Shown here piece by piece: positions 9,560 to 20,070 of a DNA stretch of 64,000 bases. The stretch is from JAKAGZ01 sp963772675 (GTDB lineage: Bacteria; Bacteroidota; Ignavibacteria; Ignavibacteriales; Ignavibacteriaceae). The stretch is from the NCBI GenBank assembly GCA_963772675.1, contig CAVYYF010000007.1, forward strand, positions 459,843 to 523,842, read 5' to 3'. Positions within the stretch are counted from its first letter, which is position 1. The number at the start of each line of letters is the position of its first letter. The position numbers were made by a program, and so were the translations under genes. The notes beneath the pieces are model-generated. The model saw only the letters and a list, made by a program, of their open reading frames with translations. It made no database searches and was not told where the DNA came from.

Positions 9560-12017
9560 TTATTTCTCAAGCACCATTTTCCTTGTTTGACTGAAATCTC
9601 TGCTGGTTAAGTTATAAATATAAATCCCGCTTGCTAAATTTTTACCACTAAATCTCACCTTATACCTGCCTGCTTTTTTATATTCATTTACCAATGTCTT
9701 AACCTCCCTACCGAGGACATCGTACACTTTTAGAACCACCAAACCATCAGTTGGGATATCATAAACAATATATGTACTGGGATTGAATGGATTTGGATAA
9801 TTATACTCTAATGAATATGTTTTAGGTTTATAACCATTGCCGGTATATATAGGAGCATCCCAATTAATTCCTGATGAATAAGTGTAATTTGAAGCAACAT
9901 TTCTATTGACTGATTTTATTCTATAAGTGTATAAGTTTGAGACCACGTTGATTGCATCAGGATTTTTATCAACAAAAGAATTTGTCACACCTGAAACAGT
10001 TGCAATTACTTTATAATTTAAAGTATCACTTCCTCCTTTTCTTTCTATAATTAAACTATCAGCCTTATTTGTGTTATTTTCCCATTCCAGAAAATTAGCA
10101 TAAGTAGTAGTTTCCGCATTAAAGTTCTTAGGACCATTTAATAAAGTAGTAAAAATAAATGGTTTTGAATATCCAGCATATCCACCCACATGAATCAGTA
10201 TTATTATTACTAAGAACTCTCCAGTAATATTTAATTCCATCTTCCAATGAATCAAGGTAATTGAAGTATTTACCAAACCAGAATCCTGAGAAACAATATT
10301 CGTAAAAGCAGAATCTGTTGCTAATTGCAGATGAAAAGATTGAGCAAATTTGTTTTTATTCCATCTTAACGTAATCATAGTATCTGGGATTTGACTATTA
10401 TTCAAGGGAAAATTCAGACTTGGAACCAGGCTTTGATAAAAACTTGTATCCAGCTTAAATCTAAAAGCTCTGTAATTCATGCTTCCATCCGGTAAAAAAA
10501 GCTCAAATACTTTTGAACCTTGGGGTGTTACTTCAGTAACCGCTGGAGCCCCTGTACCCCATCCTATTACAGTATTTCCATCACTTAATCTCTGATCATT
10601 GCCCATTGCCGCCGAGTACTCATCAGGAGTATTTACAACTGCCAAACTAATGTGCAGTTAAATTTTGCTCATCAAGTTTATATTCAGCAGCACGTGAAGG
10701 TAATTGCGACCAGTGCAGATTCCCGTCATCAAATAGAGTAATATCACCATTTGGCAATCGTCTAATATCATGTTGATGGGAAAAACCAATTGAATCATTT
10801 ATAAAACTGAACTGATTATTCTTTCCGCCAAGCCTCCATATTATATCCCCGGTTTGTCTATTTATTTTAGTTACCTCATCCAAATGTCTACTCGAAATGA
10901 GTATATTCCCATCGTTATCCAATTGTATAGCATTTGTATGAACATAATCAATAGTAGAGCTAGTTAAATCAATATCATCAGTAGCATCTGTTATTTTAAA
11001 ATGATCCCAACTTCTCCATTGAAAGACGACATTTCTATTTTCATCAATTTCTTGAATTATACTGCCAGTAACCGTTGCACTGGTATCTCCACCCGGAACT
11101 ATTTTACTCATATCCACTTTTTCGAGGTCAACTCCTAATATTAAATAATGTCCATTTGGCAAAAGCTGTAATTCGTGAAAATCCATTGGATACCCGTTTC
11201 CAGAATGAAAACTATCAACAACCTGGAATTGACTATTCATCGCATAAAAACGGAAAGAGTCACTATCATAATACGTAAGCAATCCATTCTGTTGCAATTT
11301 AAAATCCAAACAGAATTTATTCATTTTTTTATAATAGAAGGGCCTGCCATTATTATACAAAATCATCAAGTAATGAACAATTTGATTTTGGGGATCGGTA
11401 ATAAAGTCTGCATTACTAATGTTACTTATAAAAATATAACCCGGGCTAAGATTAGCCTGAACCGGAATGCTTAGTTGAGGAAAATCTGCAGGCAGATCAA
11501 GTTCAGTCTTATTAATTTTTCTTAAACCCTCAGTTGATGGATTAAATCGGCTCTTATTGATATTTATCCCCCTATTTCATTTTGAAACTGGGTTTTAACA
11601 TCTTGTTCAGTATTTAGATTCTGACTTGATACAGTAAAATCAAAATTATATTCACCTATTTGGTTACCGGACATGTCCACAGGTCCTTCTTTTAAACAAA
11701 TGGACACTACTTCTCCGTAACTAAATTTTTGATACGGATTAAAAATTATGCTTCGTCCATCATCTCCAACAAATGATATTCCCATTGTGCAAGCCACTCT
11801 TTGACCCCGTTACAATTATACCATCATTCCCGATTGTCTGTTTATCTAATTTGTTTTCTGACCTGATAATTATATTAGTTAGCGAAGAATTCATTCGACT
11901 GTTAGGAACCGGTGATACATATATGATATTTTTGTTAGTGATGTTGTTTGACTGGGCAAGCAAACAATAAGATGTAAGCAGTAGTGAGACCAGGATTAAA
12001 GCAAAAATTTTCTTCAT
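9560..12017 (-). pseudogene. Decayed paralogue of the secreted arylsulfotransferase-like protein
   Basis: On the minus strand the same layout as the 7177-9334 gene can be read: signal peptide (MKKIFALILVSLLLTSYCLL), Ig-like domain, ASST propeller (GDIIWRLGGKNNQFSF, DIRRLPNGDITLFDDGN) and a T9SS tail (YPNPFNPSTYIVYDIP). The frame breaks several times. One shift lies near 11790 (GNII then FVGDD). One lies near 11565, where EIGG is followed by a stop and the sense continues INKSRFNPSTEG in another frame. Two missing bases lie near 10640-10670 (TATLVWQ then VNTPDEY). A compensating pair between about 10250 and 10190 garbles DSLEDGIKYYWRVLSNNNTDS. Five or more indels in 2.4 kb suggest true decay. 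It is convergent with its paralogue. Confidence 0.85.
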
Positions 12018-12315
12018 TATTACCCCTCTATAGAATTGTTCAGTTAATTACAATATCTGCAAAATTAAGCAAAACTTAGATAAAGTTCATTTTTGTTTGA
12101 AGTTTTTCTGCAAAAAATAAATTTTATGGTTTATAACTCATTGAGGTGAGGCTATATTTATTTAACTCTGATCAATCAAACAATTTTATTGTGCACATAT
12201 AATAATTTTCTTAAGTTATCATTGATAAAGTGAGGGAAGTTTTCAGCTTTACAGATATTATCCTTTACCCGGAATGTTCTAAACTAATTTCTTACAATTA
12301 TTCTGAGGGAGATTT

Positions 12316-12657
12316 ATGGATCAAAATAAGGTTGACATGTTCATTGCTACAATGAATGAAAAATTCGAGTTTAATACACATATGATGATTCGCGAACAGT
12401 TAGAAAAACTCGACGACAGCAAATTCGCATATCTGCAATCACTGAATTATAAAAATCCACAGACACTTCTCATCATTTCCATCCTGATCGGTCATTTTGG
12501 AATTGACCGTTTTATGCTTGGGGAAACAGGTTTGGGAATCGCCAAATTACTTACGTGCGGCGGACTTGGAATCTGGACTATCGTAGATTGGTTTTTAATA
12601 ATGGGTAAAACAAAAGAACTTAATTTTCGGTTATTTATGAGAAATGCTGCACATTGA
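12316..12657 (+). CDS. TM2-domain membrane protein
   Basis: GAGG lies about six bases before the ATG. The first 50 residues of this 113-residue protein are polar and helical. The rest is a TM2 domain: LIISILIGHFGIDRFMLGE, then GLGIAKLLTCGGLGIWTIVDWFLIMG, two membrane helices joined by the typical DRF turn. The family is widespread and its role is unknown. Its end overlaps the next gene by 14 bases, so the two are almost certainly translated from one message. Confidence 0.9.
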   Translation: MDQNKVDMFIATMNEKFEFNTHMMIREQLEKLDDSKFAYLQSLNYKNPQTLLIISILIGHFGIDRFMLGETGLGIAKLLTCGGLGIWTIVDWFLIMGKTKELNFRLFMRNAAH

Positions 12658-13039
12658 TAACAAGTTAAAAAAGATAACAATTATTTTTGCAATTCTGACG
12701 GGTTATTTTCTTTTTATATTTTACCCGCATTTCATTAATAATTACAGTTTTTGCTTATTCAAATATGTTACAGGCATCCCCTGCCCTGCCTGCGGATCAA
12801 CAAGAGCAACTATTCTCTTATTTAATGGCGAGATTTTGAAATCGGTATTATTGAATCCATTGGCACTGGTTACTAACCTGTCGATTTTTATTTCATTATT
12901 TTGGTTAATTTATGAATTATTTACGGACAGAAATGAATTTATGAACTTTATGAAAAAGGATTGGAATTTGAAGTATAAAATAATTGTTGTAACTATATTC
13001 CTGCTAAACTGGATCTGGAATATTAAAAAAGGGATATGA
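12644..13039 (+). CDS. DUF2752 membrane protein
   Basis: The ATG at 12644 lies inside the end of the TM2 gene, giving a 14-base overlap and probable translational coupling. The 131-residue product has three or four hydrophobic helices and the DUF2752 signature GIPCPACGSTRATILL, in which two cysteines and a short helix define the family. TM2 and DUF2752 genes are often neighbours in bacteria, which supports both calls. No biochemical function is established. Confidence 0.9.
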   Translation: MLHIDNKLKKITIIFAILTGYFLFIFYPHFINNYSFCLFKYVTGIPCPACGSTRATILLFNGEILKSVLLNPLALVTNLSIFISLFWLIYELFTDRNEFMNFMKKDWNLKYKIIVVTIFLLNWIWNIKKGI

Positions 13040-13198
13040 TTTAATGGAAGAGGGTTTGGATATTGTGCTTGTATTGTTATAAAATGCCTTTTGGCCTGTA
13101 TCGACTATTTTATAATTTTGTGCATTAATGAATCCAGTGGTCATTACAATAATAATTAAAACTTTAAGAGTTATTTCGATGATTCTTCCTGTTTTCAT
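13004..13198 (-). pseudogene. Remnant of a secreted-protein gene (5' end only)
   Basis: The minus-strand frame begins with a plausible signal peptide (TLKVLIIIVMTTGFINAQ) followed by NYKIVDTGQKAFYNNTSTI. This matches the start of many secreted Ignavibacteria/Bacteroidota proteins with Lcl/DUF1566-like repeats (…IVDTGQ…cYdN…). The similarity ends after about 50 residues, and the 3' end runs into the DUF2752 gene. It is best read as a leftover 5' fragment. The family match is from memory and could be accidental. Confidence 0.35.
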
Positions 13199-13351
13199 AG
13201 TGAGTATCCCAGACTGTTAATGTAATAAATCTTCTTTCCTCTCTTAATAATTAGACGCCATACTCTTTAAAAACTTGTGGTGATAAAAAAATTTTTTGTA
13301 ACCAGTCAAAAAGCTTTAACCTTAAATAAATATTTTTATATTAGAATCATA

Positions 13352-13702
13352 ATGACCTCAAAACTTAAAACTTTTAATTTAGCTTTAAGGGGAATTATGG
13401 AAACCGGCATAGTTGCAGGACTGGCATATTGGGGCTTTCACACTGGCCAAAATACATCTATGAAAATTCTTCTATGCATCGGGGCCCCATTGCTTGTCTT
13501 CGGTTTTTGGGGTGCTTACGATTTCCATAACTTCAAAAAATTATCTGAGCCTCTTCGTCTCATCCAGGAATTAGTATTATCTGGTTTGGCTGCTATCGCT
13601 TTATATTCTTCAGGTCAGCATTTTTTAGGCTGGACTTTGGGAATAATTTCAATTATCCACCATATTCTTGTTTACCTGCTTGGCGAAACTTTGCTCAAAT
13701 AG
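13352..13702 (+). CDS. YrdB-like (DUF2568) membrane protein
   Basis: The ATG at 13352 (MTSKLKTFNLALRG) matches the usual start of this family. An in-frame start at 13277 would add 25 residues of low-complexity lead. The 116-residue product has four hydrophobic helices with small polar turns (IMETGIVAGLAYWGF, GAPLLVFGFWGAYDFHN, LIQELVLSGLAAIALYSSG, LGIISIIHHILVYLLGE). The final helix with its HH pair is typical of DUF2568. The function is unknown. It lies directly upstream of the groESL promoter but ends about 80 bases before it and appears independent. Confidence 0.8.
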   Translation: MTSKLKTFNLALRGIMETGIVAGLAYWGFHTGQNTSMKILLCIGAPLLVFGFWGAYDFHNFKKLSEPLRLIQELVLSGLAAIALYSSGQHFLGWTLGIISIIHHILVYLLGETLLK

Positions 13703-13784
13703 GGCCGGAAAACAGAAAATAGGCCTTTATTAAAAAACCTTCAAAAAATTAAGAATTTATTAACATTTCTTTCCTTTAGGAATC

Positions 13785-13813
13785 TTGACAAATCTATCAA
13801 GTTGCATTATATT
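13785..13813 (+). promoter_or_regulatory. Sigma-70-type promoter of groESL
   Basis: TTGACA at 13785-13790 and TATATT at 13808-13813 are separated by exactly 17 bases. The -10 box overlaps the first two bases of the CIRCE operator. The consensus is of the classic proteobacterial or Gram-positive kind, not the TTTG/TAnnTTTG form of Bacteroidia. Confidence 0.85.
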
Positions 13814-13838
13814 AGCACTCGTCCTAAATGAGTGCTAA
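13812..13838 (+). promoter_or_regulatory. CIRCE operator (HrcA binding site)
   Basis: TTAGCACTC (13812-13820), nine bases, then GAGTGCTAA (13830-13838) is a perfect match to the CIRCE consensus. It sits at the -10 box and start region, 40 bases before groES. HrcA is expected to repress here and to release on heat shock. hrcA itself is not in the window. Confidence 0.98.
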
Positions 13839-13878
13839 TAACAATTCTTAATAAATAAACTAAAAACAGGAGCTAAAT

Positions 13879-14175
13879 ATGAGCAAAATTAACCTGAAGC
13901 CGCTGGCTGACAGAGTTATTGTACAGCCAAAAGAGGCAGACGAAGTAACAAAAGGCGGAATCATTCTTCCTGATACAGCAAAAGAAAAACCTGTAGAAGG
14001 TACTATTGTTGCAGCAGGCCCGGGTAAAACAAGTGACGATGGAAAAGTTGTTAAAATGGAAGTGAAAGTTGGAGACGTTGTACTTTACGGAAAATACAGT
14101 GGCTCAGAAGTTACTGTTGATGGTGTTGAATATTTGATTATGCGTGAGAGCGATATATTCGCAGTCGTAGGTTAA
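13879..14175 (+). CDS. groES: Co-chaperonin GroES
   Basis: The 98-residue protein has the normal length of the 10-kDa lid of the GroEL folding chamber. KPLADRVIVQPKEADEVTKGGIILPD at the N terminus includes the start of the mobile loop region, and GDVVLYGKYSGSEV and YLIMRESDIFAVV end the fold. AGGAG precedes the ATG. It is the first gene of the CIRCE-controlled operon and is followed 74 bases later by groEL. Confidence 0.98.
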   Translation: MSKINLKPLADRVIVQPKEADEVTKGGIILPDTAKEKPVEGTIVAAGPGKTSDDGKVVKMEVKVGDVVLYGKYSGSEVTVDGVEYLIMRESDIFAVVG

Positions 14176-14211
14176 TCTACAACAGTTTTATAAATAAAAT
14201 TAGAAAAATAA

Positions 14212-14228
14212 AACCCGCACTTCGGGTT
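14212..14228 (+). promoter_or_regulatory. Intergenic hairpin between groES and groEL
   Basis: AACCCG (14212-14217), loop CACTT and CGGGTT (14223-14228) form a 6-bp perfect stem. It is followed by A, not T, so it is not a terminator on the plus strand. Its position between the two chaperonin cistrons suggests mRNA processing or stability control, which would tune the GroES to GroEL ratio. Confidence 0.5.
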
Positions 14229-14249
14229 AAAAAACAGGAGAAATAAATT

Positions 14250-15896
14250 ATGGCAAAATTAATTGAATTTGACAGCGAGGCACGTACCAAGCTGAAAAGA
14301 GGCGTGGATAAATTAGCTAACGCCGTTAAAGTTACTTTAGGTCCAAAAGGCCGAAACGTAATTCTTGAAAAGAAATTCGGTGCACCCACAGTTACAAAAG
14401 ATGGTGTATCAGTTGCTAAAGAAATTGAGCTTGAAGATGCAGTAGAAAATATGGGTGCACAGATGGTTCGCGAAGTTGCTTCAAAAACCAGTGACGTTGC
14501 AGGTGACGGAACAACAACTGCTACAGTTCTTGCGCAGGCTATATATAGGGAAGGGTTAAAAAACGTAACTGCAGGTGCAAATCCTATGGATCTTAAAAGA
14601 GGAATTGATCTTGCAGTTGAAAAAGTAGTTGGCTTCTTAAAAACTATCAGCCGTGATGTTGAGGGAAGAAATGAAATCGCACAGGTTGGTGCTATTTCTG
14701 CTAACAACGATAAAGCTATTGGTGATCTTATAGCTGACGCAATGGACAAAGTTGGAAAAGACGGCGTTATCACTGTTGAAGAAGCTAAAGGCACTGAAAC
14801 AGGATTGGACGTTGTTGAAGGTATGCAGTTCGACCGCGGTTACCTCTCCCCTTACTTTGTAACCAACACTGAATCAATGGAAGCTGAATTAGAAAATCCT
14901 TATATCTTAATTCACGATAAAAAAATCGCTGCAATGAAAGATCTTCTTCCTATACTTGAAAAAGTTGCACAGGCAGGAAAATCTTTATTGATTATTGCTG
15001 AGGACCTTGAAGGCGAAGCATTAGCAACATTGGTTGTTAATAAAATTCGTGGTACACTGAAAATCGCTGCTGTTAAAGCTCCCGGTTTTGGCGACAGAAG
15101 AAAAGCAATGTTAGAAGATATCGCAGTTCTTACAGGCGGAACAGTTATCTCTGAAGAGAGAGGGTTCAAATTAGAGAACGCTACTGTTTCTTACCTCGGT
15201 ACAGCTAAAAAGATAAACATTGACAAAGACAATACAACTATTGTTGAAGGCGCCGGCAAAACCGAAGATATAAAGAAAAGGATTAATGAAATCAAAGCTC
15301 AGATTGAAAAAACTACATCTGACTATGACAAAGAAAAATTACAGGAAAGACTTGCTAAACTTTCAGGCGGTGTTGCAGTACTGAAAATCGGTGCTTCAAC
15401 AGAAGTTGAAATGAAAGAAAAGAAAGCAAGAGTAGAAGATGCTCTTCACGCTACACGTGCTGCGGTTGAAGAAGGTATAGTTGCAGGAGGTGGCGTCGCT
15501 TTCGTAAGAGCCATCACTCAACTTGAAAAATTAAAAGGTACAAATCTTGACCAGACAACTGGTATCAAAATAATTATGAAAGCTCTTGAAGAACCATTGA
15601 GACAAATTGTTAACAATGCAGGGCTTGAAGGTTCAGTCGTCCTTTCTAAAGTTAAGGAAGGAAAAGATGACTACGGTTTCAACGCTTTCAGCGAAGTTTA
15701 TGAAAACCTGATCAAGTCAGGCGTTATCGATCCTACTAAAGTTACAAGAACAGCATTAGAAAATGCTGCTTCTGTTTCTGCTCTTCTAATTACAACAGAA
15801 GCTGTTGTATTTGAAAAGAAAGAAAAAGAAAGCAGTATGCCTCAGATGCCAGGTGGCGGAATGGGCGATATGGGTGGTATGGGCGGAATGTACTAA
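14250..15896 (+). CDS. groEL: Chaperonin GroEL
   Basis: The 548-residue protein is full length and intact. It starts after AGGAG with MAKLIEFDSEARTKLKRGVD and carries VTLGPKGRNVILEKKFGAPT, the ATP-site motif GDGTTTATVLAQAI, AEDLEGEALATLVVNKIRG in the apical domain and GGGVAFVRA in the C-terminal half. It ends with the flexible GGM tail. It forms the tetradecameric ATP-driven folding chamber in the cytoplasm with GroES. The gene is closed by a strong terminator. Because it has no frameshift over 1.6 kb, it is a useful control for the frameshifts seen elsewhere. Confidence 0.99.
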   Translation: MAKLIEFDSEARTKLKRGVDKLANAVKVTLGPKGRNVILEKKFGAPTVTKDGVSVAKEIELEDAVENMGAQMVREVASKTSDVAGDGTTTATVLAQAIYREGLKNVTAGANPMDLKRGIDLAVEKVVGFLKTISRDVEGRNEIAQVGAISANNDKAIGDLIADAMDKVGKDGVITVEEAKGTETGLDVVEGMQFDRGYLSPYFVTNTESMEAELENPYILIHDKKIAAMKDLLPILEKVAQAGKSLLIIAEDLEGEALATLVVNKIRGTLKIAAVKAPGFGDRRKAMLEDIAVLTGGTVISEERGFKLENATVSYLGTAKKINIDKDNTTIVEGAGKTEDIKKRINEIKAQIEKTTSDYDKEKLQERLAKLSGGVAVLKIGASTEVEMKEKKARVEDALHATRAAVEEGIVAGGGVAFVRAITQLEKLKGTNLDQTTGIKIIMKALEEPLRQIVNNAGLEGSVVLSKVKEGKDDYGFNAFSEVYENLIKSGVIDPTKVTRTALENAASVSALLITTEAVVFEKKEKESSMPQMPGGGMGDMGGMGGMY

Positions 15897-15942
15897 TCCC
15901 GTAGGGACTCCTTACGGAGTATTCCCCCTTCATCATAAAGTT

Positions 15943-15976
15943 AAAAGGCGTTCGGTTCAACCGGACGCCTTTTTTG
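15943..15976 (+). terminator. Rho-independent terminator after groEL
   Basis: GGCGTTCGG (15947-15955), loop TTCAA and CCGGACGCC (15961-15969) make a 9-bp stem with one G-U pair, flanked by AAAA and a run of T. A smaller hairpin, ACTCC-TTAC-GGAGT, lies just after the stop codon. Confidence 0.95.
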
Positions 15977-16091
15977 ATTTTTAATATTATAAAACTTCCA
16001 TCAAAATTCTGTTAATTGTTATAATTAATAATTATATATTAAAAATTAGTTCAAAGAAAATTATTAATTAAACGAAAGTCTAAGATAAATT

Positions 16092-16865
16092 TTGTTGCCC
16101 AAGAAATCATTTACATTACTTTTACTCTCGTTTCTCATTTCATTCAATTATTCTGAAGCCCAGAGTGATATTACAAAAAAAGACATCGAAGATTATTTAA
16201 ATAAAAAAAATGAAGATTGTATAGAATACAATCAAAGAAAAGTTTATATCGACTCAATAGAAATTTACGACGTTAATAACGATGGTAAAGAAGATGCTAT
16301 AGTTACAGCGTCATCATGCAATACAGGGAATGGTGGCCCGGACATTCACGGAGTATTTACAAAAGATTCTCTCAGAGGTATAACGGAACTGAATATAAAA
16401 TATGGACCGGATACTATTTATGATAACCTTGTTGGAAACCGGAATTACTATTTGTCTCACGACGATAATTTCTTAATAGCAGATTTTTACGATGTTTCGG
16501 GAAGACAGCATCCATTAATCGTTTATTTTAAGTGGGAAGGCAAAGAATTTATAATAGCAAAAGTTATAAAAGCAAAAACATTTAAGACCAGTTTTAATTG
16601 TGCAAATGCCAAAACTGATGTGGAAAAGTCAATCTGCGGAAATTCTGAATTAGCTGCTATGGATCTTAAACTGGATTCTTTGTATACAGCAATTTTATCA
16701 AAGCTCCCGAAAAATAGAAGAGAAAAGTTAAAGAATGAACAAAAAGAATGGATAAAGGAAAGAGACTTTAATTGCAATAATTCAAGACTTGTTGCCGACT
16801 GCCTGCTTGAGGTGTATAAGAAACGTATTAAGTTATTAACGGAATTAAGTAAAGGGAACAATTAA
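16092..16865 (+). CDS. Secreted protein with C-terminal LprI-like (DUF1311) domain
   Basis: There is no in-frame ATG; the start is taken as TTG at 16092 (or the adjacent TTG at 16095). Either gives a signal peptide ending NYSEAQ. Residues 25-155 form a domain rich in aspartate (YDVNNDGKEDAIVTASSC) that resembles FG-GAP-like or EF-loop sequences. The last 90 residues match the LprI/DUF1311 family: FNCANAKTDVEKSICGNSELAAMDLKLD, then LKNEQKEWIKERDFNC and DCLLEVYKKRIKLL, with conserved cysteines that likely pair in the periplasm. Known members include lysozyme inhibitors. This gene is monocistronic between the groEL terminator and the Asp-box gene. Confidence 0.75.
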   Translation: MLPKKSFTLLLLSFLISFNYSEAQSDITKKDIEDYLNKKNEDCIEYNQRKVYIDSIEIYDVNNDGKEDAIVTASSCNTGNGGPDIHGVFTKDSLRGITELNIKYGPDTIYDNLVGNRNYYLSHDDNFLIADFYDVSGRQHPLIVYFKWEGKEFIIAKVIKAKTFKTSFNCANAKTDVEKSICGNSELAAMDLKLDSLYTAILSKLPKNRREKLKNEQKEWIKERDFNCNNSRLVADCLLEVYKKRIKLLTELSKGNN

Positions 16866-16997
16866 AGTTATAATTTGCCATAATATCCCGCCTTTTAAAC
16901 TACTTATATATTCTTCATTTCTAAAAATAATTGTATATTAAAAACCAGCTTAACCAAACAATATTATTTTAAATAAATTTATTATAGGGTCCATAAA

Positions 16998-19900
16998 ATG
17001 ATCAGAAGAAATCTTTCTGTAAGCCTGATTTTTATAAAATCATTATCATTCATAATAATTTTTCTCTTAACTACAGACTCTATTTATTCACAAACATTAC
17101 CGCAAAATTCATTTTCAGATATGAAGTGGAGACTGGTTGGCCCCTATCGTGCCGGCTGGGGCACAGTCGCTGAAGGGATTCCTGATCAACCGAATACATT
17201 TTACTTTGGCGGCGCAGGAGGAGGAGTCTGGAAAACTACCGATGCGGGAAGAACCTGGGAAGGATTAATGCAGAATGAATCAGCAGCCGCTGTTGGCGGT
17301 CTTGCAATCGCGCCTTCAAATCCAAAAATAATTTATGTCGGAACCGGACAGGTTGCATTGCGTTATGATATTCTAGATGGTGACGGTGTTTTCAAAACGA
17401 CTGACGGCGGAGAAACATGGAACAATGTCGGTTTAAAAAACACAAAATATATCGGAAGAATTTTAGTCGATCCAAAAAATGAAAACAGGGTTGTTGTTGC
17501 AGCACTTGGTCACGTATTTGGAAACAGTAAAGATCGCGGAATTTATCTCACTACTGATGGCGGAAAAAACTGGCAGCAAACGCTTTTTATTAATGATACA
17601 ACCGGTGGAGTTGATTTAGCATACGATATGTCTCATCCAAATGTAATTTATGCAGCTATGTGGCAGGTTAGATCCTATCCATGGATGGATTATTATTTAT
17701 CACAAAGAGCAGCCGGTTCGGGTATTTATAAAAGTGAAGACGGCGGAGTTCATTGGACAAAACTTTCAGGCGGAGGTTTACCTGATGTACCAATGGGAAG
17801 AATAGGTCTTGCAGTTGGACAGATCACAAATTCACAAACTGTTTATGCTTCGATTCAGGCTGGTAGAAGTAAAAGTGGTTTCTACAGATCTGAAGATGGA
17901 GGCAAGACCTGGGAACTTGTTAACACTGATGGAGAACTTGTGAGCTCATATTTTGCACGTGTAACTGTTGATCCGAAAAACCCATCAACCGTTTATGTGA
18001 TGGGACGCTCAATTCATAAATCAACTGACGGTGGAAATACGTTTACAATTTTTAAAGGTTCACCCGGAGGAGATGATTATCATTTTTTGTGGATCAATCC
18101 TAAAAATACTGATTACATGGTTCTTGGTTCAGACCAGGGAACTGCAGTTACAGTTAACAACGGTGGAAGTTGGTCAAGCTGGTACAATCAGCCGACCGGA
18201 CAGTTTTATCACCTCGGTGCTGATGACAGATTCCCTTATCATATTTACAGCGCACAGCAGGATAATGGAACTGTTGAAATATTGAGCCAGGGACCTTACG
18301 GGGTAATTGAACTACGTGACTGGCATCCTGTCGGTGCTGATGAAAGAGATTACGATATTCCAAAACCGGGAAATCCTGATATGGTTTTCGGAAGTGGACT
18401 GGGCGGAACACTTCACCGTTTCGATGAAATCACACGTCAATCAATAGATGTATCTCCGTGGCCACATTCAAGTTATGCAGCAAAACCAAATACAGTTAAG
18501 TATCGTTACTCATGGATAACACCGATTGAATTTTCTCCGATTGGCAAACACGCTTTGTATTTCGGTGCTCAGTATTTATTTAAAACAACAGATGACGGCG
18601 ATCATTGGGAAATTATTAGTCCTGATCTTAGCAGAAAGAAAAAAACTGCAAATGCAGATTATAAAGGATTGGATTTTCAGGGCGCGGCGGATGCAGGTTA
18701 CGGTGTTATCTGGAACATCGCTCCCTCCCCTGTTAAAGAAGATGTTATCTGGATAGGTACTGATGATGGACTTATTCATTTAACCAAAGATAGCGGAAAA
18801 CACTGGAATAATGTTACGCCTCCTTCTATTCCGTTGTGGGCACGGATAGATAAAATTTCACCATCTAATTTTGATGTTCATACGGCTTATGCTGCCGTTG
18901 ATATGCACAGACTCGACAGGTTTGAACCTTTACTTCTTAAAACTACAAACGATGGGAAAACCTGGGCAATAATAAATAACGGTATTCCGAAAGATGAATA
19001 CACAAGTGTGATAAGATCAGACACAAAGAAAAAAGGTTTGTTGTTTGCCGGCACAAACAGAAGCGTTTATGTTTCATTTAACGATGGGGGCAACTGGCAG
19101 CCTTTAACTTTAAATTTGCCTACTACGTTATTTACTGATCTGCTTGTTCATCATGGTGATCTTATTGCATCAACACAGGGACGAGCAATGTGGATACTTG
19201 ATGACCTTTCACCTCTTAGACAACTTTCAAAAGAGATTACTGAAAAGGATGTTGAATTATTTACTCCCGGTATAGCCTGGAGAATGCGGGGCAACACGAA
19301 TAGCGATACCCCATGGCCTCCGTCTACTCCGCTTGGTCAAAATCCACCGGATGGTGCTCTCATTGATTACTGGTTAAAAGATAATGTTCAGGGTCCGGTT
19401 AAACTTTCTATCTATAATATGAAGGGAGATTTGATAAGGAGTTACTCAAGTGATGACAAACCTGAAAACTTACCTGCAAACAGGTACTTTGATAAAAGAT
19501 GGATTAAAAACTCTCAGCCCCTTTCAACAAATGCCGGAATGCATAGGTTCTTATGGAATTTAAGATATGCTCGCCCCGAAGCGTTACATTATGGTTATTC
19601 TATCGCTGCTGTCTGGACAGTAGGAACACCTGTTGTTCCTATGGGTCCGCTTGTGATGCCCGGTATATATAAAGTTGTATTGAATGCTAATGGAAAAGAA
19701 TATACACAGGAAGTAAATGTAAAACTTGACCCGAGAGTTAAAGTGAGTGAAAGCGCTTTAAAAGAAACAGCTCGATCTTGCTATGGCAGTCAACACAACC
19801 CTGGATAATGCTGTCTCATTGTTTAACGAAGTGGATAAGAGATTAAAAGATAACAATGAAAATATTTCGTCGGAAGAAAGGAATAATCTTTCTGAGTTGA

Positions 19901-20052
19901 AATCTAAAGTTGCCAATTTATGCGGCTCGCTTTCCGGATTTGCTTCTTCTGTTCAATCAGCCGATGCTTCCCCTACTCAGGGTCAGAAAGAGTTATTCAA
20001 AAATTTAAGCGATCAGTATAAAACTTTACTAAAAGATTTGGGTAATAATTAA
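16998..20052 (+). CDS. Secreted VPS10/BNR Asp-box propeller protein (frameshift near C terminus)
   Basis: The first 30 residues form a signal peptide (ends SIYSQ). The body has many Asp-box repeats of the S/T-x-D-x-G-x-T-W type (TTDAGRTWEG, TTDGGETWNN, TTDGGKNWQQ, SEDGGKTWEL, STDGGNTFTI), which place it with sortilin/VPS10-like and sialidase-like propellers. The main frame runs to 19808. Homology to the paralogue at 44143 leaves it near 19770, and the last 90 residues (LDLAMAVNTTLDNAVSLFNEVD onward) are in the frame that ends at 20052. One extra base around 19770-19772 explains this. It lies 18 bases before the S10 peptidase and probably shares its operon. These proteins are often annotated as glycosyl hydrolases, but no catalytic site is visible. 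Confidence 0.85.
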
Positions 20053-20070
20053 GAGTTAATTGGAGCAATA

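Noticed and set aside
12018..12315. Possible RNA gene in the gap before the TM2 gene
   Set aside because: No tRNA cloverleaf, riboswitch core or strong hairpin could be recognised; the stretch is AT-rich and probably only holds promoters for the genes on both sides.
14177..14794. Long minus-strand open frame (205 codons) opposite groEL
   Set aside because: It is the antisense shadow of a highly conserved gene with strong codon bias; the translation is Ser/Pro/Ala-rich without a recognisable domain.
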